DNA from: JAICXG01 sp963801255
GTDB taxonomy: Bacteria; Verrucomicrobiota; Verrucomicrobiia; Chthoniobacterales; UBA10450
Assembly: GCA_963801255.1 (NCBI GenBank)
Contig: CAWDEC010000013.1
Coordinates: 1-64,000, forward strand
Reading direction: 5' to 3'
DNA length: 64,000 nucleotides
Under the pieces are notes generated by a model. That model was not told the DNA's origin and did no database searches. It worked only from the letters and a program-made list of their open reading frames with translations. Of this stretch, positions 53,042 to 61,705 are shown piece after piece (the stretch's first letter is position 1; every line of letters begins with the position of its first letter). A program made the position numbers and the translations under genes.

Positions 53042-53362
53042 ATGGTGACGTTAGGCGATTATCTCGTCGTCAGCGGATTGCTTTTCACCATCGGCTTCGC
53101 CGGTGTGCTCCTGCGACGGAACATTATCATCATTTTCATGTCGCTCGAGTTGATGCTAAACGGGGCCAACCTCTCACTCGTCGCTTTCTCGCGCTTTCGC
53201 CTCGATTCGTTAGGCCAGCCCAATTATCACGGCCAGGTCTTCGTTTTCTTCATCATCACCGTTGCCGCGGCAGAAGTCGCGGTCGGACTTGCCATCATCG
53301 TCGCGCTCTATCGCGCCCGGCGGACAACGCACGTCGAGGACATCAATACGTTGAAGTTTTAG
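53042..53362 (+). CDS. nuoK: NADH-quinone oxidoreductase subunit K
   Basis: 106 residues, three TM helices: 'VSGLLFTIGFAGVLLRRNII', 'IIFMSLELMLNGANLSLVAF' with the conserved Glu, and 'FVFFIITVAAAEVAVGLAII' with the second Glu. Mrp/MnhC-like pump subunit. One 9-mer at 53207 and one near-match at 53044. Confidence 0.95.
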   Translation: MVTLGDYLVVSGLLFTIGFAGVLLRRNIIIIFMSLELMLNGANLSLVAFSRFRLDSLGQPNYHGQVFVFFIITVAAAEVAVGLAIIVALYRARRTTHVEDINTLKF

Positions 53363-53404
53363 GATGAACGCGGCACATCGAAAACAAGCGCCTGGCAGCC
53401 GATC

Positions 53405-55201
53405 ATGATTTCATCTCTTCCTTGGATCGCGCTCCTGCTTCCACTCGTCTCGGCCTTCGCCATCATGATTGCGACCCGGCCGTTGCGAACGATTAGCGCG
53501 CTCATTTCGGTCGCGGCCGTTCTGGGAAGTTTCGTCTGTGCGGCGATAATTTTCTTTCGGGAGACTTCTGCCGCGTCGTCGTTTCTCTGGATTGATCTTG
53601 GTCCTGCCTTTTCAATCCCGCTCGGGTTCACGCTCGATCCGCTCAGCCGCTCGATGCTTTTCATGGTCACCGGCGTGGGAGCGCTCATCCATATCTACTC
53701 GTTAGGCTACATGGGCTCGGACGAGGGAAAATCGCGCTACTTCGCCGGCCTTTCGCTCTTCATGTTCTCCATGCTCGGCATCGTGCTGGCGAACAACTTC
53801 GTCATGATGTTCATCTTTTGGGAGCTGGTTGGCGTCAGTTCCTGGTTGCTCATCGGCCATTGGTTCGAACGCGCCTCGGCCGCCGATGCGGCGAAGAAGG
53901 CGTTCATCACCAATCGCATCGGCGACTTTGGGTTCATGCTTGGCATTTTGATGGTTTGGTGGGCGACCGGCTCGTTAGGCTTCGACGGCATCGCGGCAAA
54001 TATGAGTCGCCTAACGAATCATCCAACTTACCTGACGATTGCCGCACTGTGCGTCTTTTGCGGCGCGGTCGGAAAATCCGCCCAGTTTCCTCTGCACGTC
54101 TGGTTGCCGGACGCAATGGAAGGTCCGACGCCCGTCTCGGCCCTGATCCATGCCGCAACCATGGTGGCGGCTGGTGTCTACATGCTGGTGCGGGTTGGTT
54201 TTCTGATCAACGCCTCCTCAACCGCATTGCTCGTCGTCGCCTGGATCGGGACAATCACCGCCCTTTTGGCGGCGCTGATGGCGACACAGCAGGACGACAT
54301 CAAGCGCATTCTCGCCTACTCCACTCTCTCCCAACTTGGCTACATGGTGATGGCGGTCGGGCTTGCCTCCGGCGCGGCGGCGATGTTTCACCTTTTCACT
54401 CACGCCGCCTTCAAAGCACTGCTTTTCCTCGGCTCAGGCTCGATTATTTACATGCTCCACCACGAACAGAACATTTGGAAAATGGGCGGTCTGGCCAAGC
54501 GGCTGCCGATCACTTTTCTCACCTTCCTCGTCGGCACGCTCGCACTCATCGGGTTCCCGGGCTTCAGCGGATTCTTCAGCAAGGATGCAATTCTCGCTCT
54601 CGCTTTTCAGCGCAGCCTGCCAATTTTCGTCCTCGGCGCATTCACCGCACTGCTGACCGCATTCTACATGACGCGACTGTCGATCGTGGCCCTCTTCGGC
54701 CGTCCGCGCAGTCAGGTCGCGGCGCAGAGCGGCGAGTCGCCGCCGGTGATGATAGTTCCGCTCATGCTGCTCGCCATTCCGGCGGCGATTGGCGGCTTCA
54801 GCTTTTTCGCGGCGCGGTTCCTCACCTTGCCTAACGAGAAGGAAAAGCTGCTCACTGTTCCGATCGTCGCGTTTGTCTGTCTGCTCATCGGCATTCTCGG
54901 CGCTGTTCTTCTTTATCGTAACCGAAGCGAGGAACCGCTTCGCATCTCACTCTTCCGCGAACGATTTTACCTCGACGAATTTTACGCCTGGCTGGTTCGC
55001 TGGACGGAGGATCTGCTCGCCTCGCTCGCAGGCTTTGTCGATCGTTGGATTCTGGACGGCGCGATTATCCGCGGCTTAAGCGGCGGCACATGGAGTGGCG
55101 GCTTTCTACTGCGCCTCCTGCAGGTTGGTAATCTACAGGCATACGGCTTCCTCTTCGGGCTCGGCGTCGTTGTGTTGCTTTATTTCACGATTTTCCACTG
55201 A
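53405..55201 (+). CDS. nuoL: NADH-quinone oxidoreductase subunit L
   Basis: 598 residues, about 15 TM helices; the distal antiporter-like pump. Landmarks are 'FTLDPLSRSMLFMVTGVGAL', 'MFIFWELVGVSSWLLIGHWF', 'RIGDFGFMLGILMVWW', 'KSAQFPLHVWLPDAMEGPTP', 'VSALIHAATMVAAGVYML' and 'MATQQDDIKRILAYSTLSQL'. The lateral helix region is near the C-terminus. The stop overlaps nuoM by one base. Four 9-mers, including an inverted pair at 53972 and 54009. Confidence 0.97.
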   Translation: MISSLPWIALLLPLVSAFAIMIATRPLRTISALISVAAVLGSFVCAAIIFFRETSAASSFLWIDLGPAFSIPLGFTLDPLSRSMLFMVTGVGALIHIYSLGYMGSDEGKSRYFAGLSLFMFSMLGIVLANNFVMMFIFWELVGVSSWLLIGHWFERASAADAAKKAFITNRIGDFGFMLGILMVWWATGSLGFDGIAANMSRLTNHPTYLTIAALCVFCGAVGKSAQFPLHVWLPDAMEGPTPVSALIHAATMVAAGVYMLVRVGFLINASSTALLVVAWIGTITALLAALMATQQDDIKRILAYSTLSQLGYMVMAVGLASGAAAMFHLFTHAAFKALLFLGSGSIIYMLHHEQNIWKMGGLAKRLPITFLTFLVGTLALIGFPGFSGFFSKDAILALAFQRSLPIFVLGAFTALLTAFYMTRLSIVALFGRPRSQVAAQSGESPPVMIVPLMLLAIPAAIGGFSFFAARFLTLPNEKEKLLTVPIVAFVCLLIGILGAVLLYRNRSEEPLRISLFRERFYLDEFYAWLVRWTEDLLASLAGFVDRWILDGAIIRGLSGGTWSGGFLLRLLQVGNLQAYGFLFGLGVVVLLYFTIFH

Positions 55202-56691
55202 TGCTCCTCTTCCTTGTATTCGCCCCGCTGCTCGCGGCCACCCTGATTTTACTCGGCACTCCAGCCCGGCTCACGGCATTGTTAGGCGCGGCTGCCATCA
55301 CGGTTGCAACGCTCCTTGCGCTCTTTCTTTACCGACCGGTTCCGGGAGGCTTCCAATTTCTCAGCTCCTTTACGGTCAGCGAAAGCTGGCGAATTCATTT
55401 CTCGTTAGGCGCGGATGGACTCAGTCTCGTCATGCTGTTATTGGCCGCGCTGGTCTTGCTCTGCGCGGTTTGGTTTACGCCGCCTATCGAAAAATCGGAG
55501 CGACTTTTCTACGCCTGCCTGCTTCTCGTCGCAGGAGGCGCCATCGGCGCCTTTGCTTCCCTTGATCTTTTTTTCTTCTACGCGTTTCACGAACTGGCGC
55601 TGATTCCGACGTTTCTTCTCATTGGCATCTGGGGCAGCGGCAATCGCTCCAGTGCCGCTTGGAAAGTGACCATCTATCTCGGCGTCGGCAGCTTCGTTCT
55701 GCTGCTCGGTTTGATTCTCCTTTATCGCAGCGTCCCGGAAAGCGCGCGCACCTTCGATCTGCGTGACCTGCAAACGATCGCCGCCAACGGTGGAATCGCG
55801 CCCCAGGCGCAGAACCAGGTCTTCCTTCTCCTCCTTATCGGCTTCGGTATTTTGATTTCACTCTTTCCGTTCCATAGCTGGGCGCCGGAAGCCTATGCCT
55901 CCGCGCCCGCGCCGGCGGCGATGTTGCATGCCGGCGTCTTGAAAAAGTTCGGTCTCTATGGGCTTCTCCGACTTGCCCTCCCCTTGTTGCCGCAGGGCGC
56001 GCAACATTGGCGGACGCTGATTATTGTCTTGTTGTTAGGCAACATTATTTACGTCGGTCTCGCGACCATTGCCCAGAAACGGCTCGATTGGATGCTTGGT
56101 TACTCGAGCGTGATGCACATGGGCTACATCTTTCTCGGAATCGCGAGCGCCAATCTCATTGGCCTGAACGGCGCGGCCGTCCTCATGTTTGCGCACGGAA
56201 TTTCCATCGCGCTTCTCTTTGCTCTCGCGGGAGAGATTCGTCGACGGACCCGCACGCTCGTCTTCAGCGACCTCGGCGGCCTCGGCAAACTCATGCCTTT
56301 TGCCGGCTTCGCCTTTGGCATCGCCACTTTTGCCGCAATAGGCTTGCCGGGTTTCGCCAACTTCGCCGCCGAAGTCATGGTTTTCTTTGGGGCCTTTCGA
56401 GTTGGGGCGGACTGGCAGGGATTTCATTTATTCCAAGTCGCGACCGCGCTGGCGCTCTGGGGCGTGGTCATTTCCGCGGTTTATATGTTGCGCGCATACC
56501 GCGCAATTTTCATGGGGTCGCCTAACGACATCGTCCTGCGCGAGTGGAAAGCTGCGCCCGATCTCGCCCGCTCTTTGCGCTGGCCGGCCATCCTCCTGAT
56601 CGCCGCCACGCTCATCGTCGGCTTCTTTCCCAACACTCTTCTTTCTGTGCTTCGACCAACATTTCCTGCGTCGCTAGTCGCCAATCCATGA
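55201..56691 (+). CDS. nuoM: NADH-quinone oxidoreductase subunit M
   Basis: 496 residues, about 14 TM helices; antiporter-like pump. Family wording: 'FSLGADGLSLVMLLLAALVL', 'DLFFFYAFHELALIPTFLLI', 'FPFHSWAPEAYASAPAPAAM', 'LHAGVLKKFGLYGLLRLALP' and 'KRLDWMLGYSSVMHMGYIFL'. The start overlaps the nuoL stop (TGATG) and the stop overlaps the nuoN start (ATGA). Confidence 0.96.
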   Translation: MLLFLVFAPLLAATLILLGTPARLTALLGAAAITVATLLALFLYRPVPGGFQFLSSFTVSESWRIHFSLGADGLSLVMLLLAALVLLCAVWFTPPIEKSERLFYACLLLVAGGAIGAFASLDLFFFYAFHELALIPTFLLIGIWGSGNRSSAAWKVTIYLGVGSFVLLLGLILLYRSVPESARTFDLRDLQTIAANGGIAPQAQNQVFLLLLIGFGILISLFPFHSWAPEAYASAPAPAAMLHAGVLKKFGLYGLLRLALPLLPQGAQHWRTLIIVLLLGNIIYVGLATIAQKRLDWMLGYSSVMHMGYIFLGIASANLIGLNGAAVLMFAHGISIALLFALAGEIRRRTRTLVFSDLGGLGKLMPFAGFAFGIATFAAIGLPGFANFAAEVMVFFGAFRVGADWQGFHLFQVATALALWGVVISAVYMLRAYRAIFMGSPNDIVLREWKAAPDLARSLRWPAILLIAATLIVGFFPNTLLSVLRPTFPASLVANP

Positions 56692-58106
56692 TCCCCGCGC
56701 CTGCACTTGAAATTGCCGTCCTGGTTTGGGGAATGATTCTTCTTTTGGGGGAGGCATTCGCCGGAAAATCTGATCGACGCATCTTCGCCTTCGCAGGAAT
56801 CCTGGGCCTTGCCGCGGTCCTTCTGGCGAGCTTTTTTCTCGCGCCCGCTCCCGCAGCCGCGACCCAGGGTTTTTGGAGTTTTTATAGCGCAGATGCGCTT
56901 GCGATTTTTTTCAAACGCTTCGCTTTGGTGACGACAATTCTCGTTCTCGTGATGGCGATTGATTACACGCCGGTGCTTCAGGCCGGCGTCGCCGGCGCGA
57001 GACGACAAGCGGGTTTAGGCGAATTTTTCACTCTCCCAATCTTTACTTGCGCCGGTTTGATGTGGATGGCGTCGGCGATCGACTTCGTGATGATTTTCGT
57101 CTCCCTCGAGCTTGTCGCGATCTCCTTTTACGTACTAGTCAGTTTCACGCGGCGTAATCCGCTCACCTTGGAAGCGGGGGTGAAATATTTGATCCTGAGC
57201 GCGCTTTCCACCGGATTTCTTGTTTATGGAATTACCTGGATTTTTGGCCTGACGGGGGAGACAAATCTGAGTCGGATCGGTCTTGCCCTAACGACCTCAA
57301 ACATCGATCGCGTCCCGATTCTGTTTGGCTTTGCCCTCGTCCTCGTCGCTCTCGGTTTTAAAATTGCGGCGGTACCGTTTCAAATCTGGGTGCCGGATGT
57401 TTATCAAGGCGCGCCGACACCGGTGACGGCCTTTCTCTCGGTAGGCTCGAAGGCGGCGGGCTTTGTCGTTCTCTTGCGCGTCCTGACGCCGTTTCTGATC
57501 CTGCCGGAGGTTGGGCGTCTGCTCGTGGGTATTGCCGCGCTTACTCTGATCTACGGCAACTTCGCTGCGCTTCCCCAATCGAATCTGAAACGTCTCCTCG
57601 CCTATTCGAGCATCGCACACGCAGGTTATCTACTCATCGGAGTCGCGGCGCTCTCGGGAACATCAGTTGCATTTTATCTTGTCGCTTACCTCCTTATGAC
57701 CCTGCTTTGTTTCGCCGTTCTGATCGCCGTCGGGAATAGCACCGGCGATCAAATCGAAGACTATGCCGGACTGGCGAAGCGTTCGCCGTTTCTCGCCTTC
57801 GCGCTCTTAATCGGAATGGTCGCGCTTGCCGGCGTGCCGTTTACTGCCGGATTTCTCGGCAAGTTTTTCATCTTCGATGCCGCCATTCGCCAACATCAGA
57901 CGCTCCTGCTGGTGATAGGCGTGATCACAGTAGGTTGCGGTTTTTACTATTATCTCAAGGTCGTTAGGGCGATGTATTGGCTGGAGCCAACCACAGCGGA
58001 GCCGCTCGCGGTAAGCGCGCTTTCTCGACTGACGATGACGGGCTTGATCGTAGCCATCATCATACTGGGCATTTATCCCCAGCCGATTCTAAACGCGCTT
58101 CGCTAA
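56688..58106 (+). CDS. nuoN: NADH-quinone oxidoreductase subunit N
   Basis: 472 residues from ATG 56688, overlapping the nuoM stop. About 14 TM helices; third antiporter-like pump: 'MWMASAIDFVMIFVSLELVA', 'SFYVLVSFTRRNPLTLEAGV', 'KIAAVPFQIWVPDVYQGAPT', 'PVTAFLSVGSKAAGFVVLLR' and 'QSNLKRLLAYSSIAHAGYLL'. Last gene of the nuo operon. Confidence 0.96.
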   Translation: MIPAPALEIAVLVWGMILLLGEAFAGKSDRRIFAFAGILGLAAVLLASFFLAPAPAAATQGFWSFYSADALAIFFKRFALVTTILVLVMAIDYTPVLQAGVAGARRQAGLGEFFTLPIFTCAGLMWMASAIDFVMIFVSLELVAISFYVLVSFTRRNPLTLEAGVKYLILSALSTGFLVYGITWIFGLTGETNLSRIGLALTTSNIDRVPILFGFALVLVALGFKIAAVPFQIWVPDVYQGAPTPVTAFLSVGSKAAGFVVLLRVLTPFLILPEVGRLLVGIAALTLIYGNFAALPQSNLKRLLAYSSIAHAGYLLIGVAALSGTSVAFYLVAYLLMTLLCFAVLIAVGNSTGDQIEDYAGLAKRSPFLAFALLIGMVALAGVPFTAGFLGKFFIFDAAIRQHQTLLLVIGVITVGCGFYYYLKVVRAMYWLEPTTAEPLAVSALSRLTMTGLIVAIIILGIYPQPILNALR

Positions 58107-58198
58107 AGGCTGCGCTCACTTGCGCCAAAAGGGATCTCATTTCGTTAGGCAACCGATGCAGGATTGACGTTTCGCGTGCGCTTCGTTAAACCCGAACC

Positions 58199-59029
58199 AT
58201 GCCTAACATCCACGTCAGTCGCGGTGAGACGAAGCTCGGCATCTTTTCCGAGGAGGAAGTCAGGGAGGGTCTGCGGAACGGACGTTTTTTGCTATCTGAT
58301 CTCGGGTGGCGCGACGGGATGCCCGCGTGGCTTCCGCTATCCCAATTCCCCGACCTGACGACCACCGGCGCGACACCCGCTGCGCCCACAACTTCAATTA
58401 TCCCGACCGGTCTTCCGTGGGATCGTCGTCAGGAGCTCGGTTTCTTCCCCGCTTTTTTCGAGACTCTCAAACTCGTCTTGCTCGAGCCGGCTGCGGCCTT
58501 TACGGCGATGAAAACCACTGGCGGCCTGGCAGAACCGCTCATTTATGCGGTCTCCGGCGGTAGCGTTGGCTGCCTGTTTTATATCCTCTTTAGTGTTTTC
58601 CTGAGCTCGTTCGGCATCATGAACGATCGCAATGTCTTTGCCGGGATGTTGGGGTTGGGGATAGGAACGATTTTCTTGATCATCCTCATTCCAGTCTTCG
58701 TGGCCGTAGGAGCTTTCATCGGCTCCGCGGTCCTGCATCTCTGCCTTACACTGGTCGGGGGCGCGAAGCGCGATTTTGAAACAACCTTTCGCGTGCTTTG
58801 TTTTTCCGCCGGCTCGGCGTATCCGCTCATGATCGTACCCATCTGCGGCGGGCTGATCAGCGGCATCTGGTGCCTTGTCTGCGAATGCATCGGATTGGCG
58901 AAAGCACACGATACGACAACGGGTAAGGCATTACTCGCAGTCCTTTTACCGGTAATTGTTTGCTGCGGCGGTGGATTTGTCTGTGCCATGATGTTTGGAG
59001 TGCTCGGCGCGCTCACCGGCCATCATTAA
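58199..59029 (+). CDS. GYF_2 plus Yip1-type membrane protein
   Basis: 276 residues. The N-terminal GYF_2 domain, about 1-55, is 'VSRGETKLGIFSEEEVREGL' with 'GRFLLSDLGWRDGMPAWLPL'. A Thr/Pro linker leads to a Yip1-like part with five TM helices from about 100 ('VLLEPAAAFTAMKTTGGLAE', 'SVGCLFYILFSVFLSSFGI' and others). This combination is widespread in Verrucomicrobia and Planctomycetes, with unknown function. Its ATG is 92 bp after nuoN, so it may be transcribed separately. Confidence 0.8.
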   Translation: MPNIHVSRGETKLGIFSEEEVREGLRNGRFLLSDLGWRDGMPAWLPLSQFPDLTTTGATPAAPTTSIIPTGLPWDRRQELGFFPAFFETLKLVLLEPAAAFTAMKTTGGLAEPLIYAVSGGSVGCLFYILFSVFLSSFGIMNDRNVFAGMLGLGIGTIFLIILIPVFVAVGAFIGSAVLHLCLTLVGGAKRDFETTFRVLCFSAGSAYPLMIVPICGGLISGIWCLVCECIGLAKAHDTTTGKALLAVLLPVIVCCGGGFVCAMMFGVLGALTGHH

Positions 59030-59035
59030 TCGCGT

Positions 59036-59452
59036 ATGCAGGTGTGCCGCCGTCGTCACGCAAGCAATGCCATTGACCACGAACTGCTCTGGCTCGTCGT
59101 GTCGTTAGGCACGGTGTTTATCCTGGGCGCCTGGCTCAGCCTGGGTCTGCCCACACCGCGCTGCGCGTTTCGCTCCCTCACTGGATTGCCTTGCCCGACC
59201 TGTGGGGCGACCCGCGCCGCCTGGCAATTTCTACACGGGCACTTTCTGAGTTCGCTTTTTTTTAACCCACTCGCCTTTGTCACCTACTGCGCCATCACTG
59301 CCTTTGATCTCTATGCGCTTGCTGTGCTGATTTCGCGGGCCCCACGCCTGCGTTTCACCGGCTTTACGTCCGGTGAACGCGCCGCAGTTCGCTATTCGGT
59401 GCTCGCGTTGCTCGCGGCAAACTGGCTTTACCTGCTAGCCTTTCAGCGCTGA
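59036..59452 (+). CDS. DUF2752 family membrane protein
   Basis: 138 residues. The DUF2752 signature 'CAFRSLTGLPCPTCGATRAA' lies near residue 45 with the CxxC pair, followed by two TM helices ('SSLFFNPLAFVTYCAITAFD' and 'AVRYSVLALLAANWLYLLAF'). Function unknown; often encoded beside Yip1/GYF-type membrane proteins, as here, 6 bp downstream. One 9-mer at 59102. Confidence 0.85.
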   Translation: MQVCRRRHASNAIDHELLWLVVSLGTVFILGAWLSLGLPTPRCAFRSLTGLPCPTCGATRAAWQFLHGHFLSSLFFNPLAFVTYCAITAFDLYALAVLISRAPRLRFTGFTSGERAAVRYSVLALLAANWLYLLAFQR

Positions 59453-59472
59453 TCCGCGAATTCGCCGCTGAC

Positions 59473-60574
59473 TCAATACGTTTCGACCGGCGACCGTTTG
59501 CCATCCTCAGGGCTGAGTTGCGCGGCGTGTTCCTCTCCCAGGACTGCGACCCGTAACTGCCAAATCTCATCATTCAGGCTGGCAAATTCGCTCTCCGAAA
59601 AAATCCGCGGCGGCTCCAGCGCGGCCTTGGACCGTGCGATATTCTCGAGCGCGCGATCAAGCTGTTCCACGGGCAATTTCTCGATATAACCCAACGCCTC
59701 CTCGATCGCCTTTACCCGGTGGCAAATCATCGCAAGATCATTCCCGGCGCCGATGGCACGTCGAATGGTTTCTTCCAAACCGTATTCGTTTAAGATCGCT
59801 CCCATATCCAAATCGTCTGTCATGACGAGACCGGAAAAGCCGAGTTCATGGCGGAGCAGGTCCGTGACGATGAGCCGCGAGAGAGAGGCAGCGGTTTTTT
59901 GCGGTTCAAGACAGCGATACCAGCCGTGGCAGATCATCATGCTATCAACGCGGGCAGCAAACTGACGGAATACCGCGAGCTCATTTTCCTCGAGCTCGGA
60001 ACGGGAACGCTCGATAAGCGGCAGGTCGTGATGAGCATCGATTGTGGCGGCGGAATAACCCGGAAAATGCTTGCCACAGCTCGCGATCCCTTGGGTGCGC
60101 AACGCGTCGTTGAAGGCCCCGGCCATCGTGACGACCTCCTCCACGTCGCGTCCATAGCAGCGACCGCGAAGAGAGTTATCCGCTTCATCATCGAAGGAAA
60201 TATCCAACACTGGACAGAGATCGAGATTGAAACCGAAAAGGCGCAGAAGACGCCCAGTCAGTTCGCCATGTCGCCTAACGAGCTCCGTGTCGCCTTTGTC
60301 TCGAAGTTGTTGGGCGTTTGGTGGCTCGCTCCCGATCAATCGCAAGACGCGAAACACGTCCGCCCTCCTGATCGATCGTGATGATGGGCTCTATGGCACT
60401 GAGATCGCGCAGGTCGTCGATTAACTTCCGCAGCTGTCGTGCGCTCTCGATGTTGCGCCCAAAGATGATGAAGCCTCCCGGTTGGACCTTGCGAAAAAGC
60501 GCGGCCGACTCGCGGTCAAGCTCTTTGCCAGGGACGCCGGTGAGGATGAGTTGACCCGGTGAAGCACCCTCCAT
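59473..60574 (-). pseudogene. nagZ: Beta-N-acetylhexosaminidase NagZ (GH3), frameshifted near 60342
   Basis: The frame from ATG 60574 gives the NagZ N-terminus ('SPGQLILTGVPGKELDRESA', 'KVQPGGFIIFGRNI', 'PIITIDQEGGRVSRL') and loses sense after it. The adjacent frame takes over at the same point ('RLIGSEPPNAQQLRDKGDTE') and runs to the stop at 59473 with 'NLDLCPVLDI', 'GKHFPGYSAATIDAHHDLPL' and the catalytic Asp in 'VMTDDLDMGAI'. One extra base in CTTGCGA at about 60342 explains it. NagZ removes GlcNAc from muropeptides in cell-wall recycling. In such an otherwise conserved gene an assembly indel is as likely as decay. Confidence 0.8.
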
Positions 60575-60689
60575 AACGTCGGACCTTAAGATCGATGACG
60601 AAAGCGCGAAACAGGAAACAAACCGTTAGGCAAAACGAATCGCAGGCCATATCGCGGCCGACGATGATCGCCTATCCGCGAAGAATGGT

Positions 60690-61268
60690 TTGAAAAGGCT
60701 CGGCATCTACGGCGGCAGTTTCGATCCAATCCATCACGCCCATCTTATTCTCGCCCGCGAAGCGAGGGAGACTTTCGACCTCGAGGAAGTGATCTTCGTG
60801 CTCGCGGCCCAATCACCATTCAAGAACACGCCGACGAGCGCGACGCTGCGTTGGAAAATGTTGAACATCGCGCTCGACGACGAACCCGGTTTTTCAGCTT
60901 CGCGGCTGGAAATCGATCGGGAGGAGCCATCCTATTCGGTCGAGACGGTAGAGGTTCTCTGCCGTGAAAATCCGGGCGCGAGATTATTTTTCCTCCTCGG
61001 CGAGGATAACCTCGAAAAGCTGACGAGCTGGCACCGTTTCGACGACCTGCGACGGATGGTGCAATTTGTCGTCCTCGATCGTTCCGGTGGGCGAAGTGAA
61101 TATCCTTACCCAGTCGTGCGTCGGAGGATCGACATCTCGGCGACGATGATCCGGAATCGGGTTGCCAGCGGGCAATCGATTCGTTATCTGGTGCCCGAGG
61201 CGGTTGAGCAAATTATCCGCCGGGAAAAACTTTACCAAGGAAACAACCGATCGAACCCGAAGATCTAG
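60690..61268 (+). CDS. nadD: Nicotinate-nucleotide adenylyltransferase
   Basis: 192 residues, TTG start at 60690. Makes nicotinic acid adenine dinucleotide from the mononucleotide and ATP. It has the nucleotidyltransferase motif 'LGIYGGSFDPIHHAHLILAR' (with the HxGH-like HHAH), 'FVLAAQSPFKNTPTSATLRW', 'FFLLGEDNLEKLTSWHRFDD' and the C-terminal 'RRRIDISATMIRNRVASGQS'. The 3' end overlaps the probable rsfS start by about 19 bp; nadD-rsfS is a common pair. Confidence 0.95.
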   Translation: MKRLGIYGGSFDPIHHAHLILAREARETFDLEEVIFVLAAQSPFKNTPTSATLRWKMLNIALDDEPGFSASRLEIDREEPSYSVETVEVLCRENPGARLFFLLGEDNLEKLTSWHRFDDLRRMVQFVVLDRSGGRSEYPYPVVRRRIDISATMIRNRVASGQSIRYLVPEAVEQIIRREKLYQGNNRSNPKI

Positions 61269-61600
61269 CGAAGACCTGCGCCCAACTCGCCTTCGATAAA
61301 AAAGCGGAGGATATCGTCGTGCTTGATCTGCGCGACATTTCCACATTCACCGACTTCTTTGTCATCTGTTCGGGAAATTCGGAGCCGCACCTAAAGGCGA
61401 TCGCGGGCGAGATCGAAACCGGATTGCGCAAAGATTACGCTGTCCGTGCGGCAGCCGTAGACGGTTTCCCGGCTAGTCAGTGGATCGTGCTCGACTACCT
61501 GCAAGTGATTGTCCACGTCTTCCATTCTGAGAAGCGGGATTTCTACAGTCTGGAAGATCTCTGGAGCGACGCTCCCCGCCTGGCGATCAAGCTTCGGTAA
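61250..61600 (+). CDS. rsfS: Ribosomal silencing factor RsfS, probable ATC start
   Basis: Binds uL14 and blocks subunit joining in slow growth. The first conventional start (GTG 61319) would give 93 residues and cut the conserved first helix. The frame upstream reads 'IEPEDLAKTCAQLAFDKKAE', then 'DIVVLDLRDISTFTDFFVIC', exactly the usual RsfS beginning, with no ATG, GTG or TTG available. The ATC at 61250 stands 8 bases after AAGGA (61237-61241), the usual spacing. That gives 116 residues, the normal size. Body motifs are 'VICSGNSEPHLKAIAGEIE' and 'VDGFPASQWIVLDYLQVIVH'. Confidence 0.85.
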   Translation: MEPEDLAKTCAQLAFDKKAEDIVVLDLRDISTFTDFFVICSGNSEPHLKAIAGEIETGLRKDYAVRAAAVDGFPASQWIVLDYLQVIVHVFHSEKRDFYSLEDLWSDAPRLAIKLR

Positions 61601-61705
61601 AAAATCTGCTCCTCAAACGTCCGTCCGGACGCCCTCACGTTGGTAAGCCGCGTAAGACGGGCAGAAACCCCAACTTGAATCAGAGCCGCAAGGCCGGCGC
61701 GAAGC

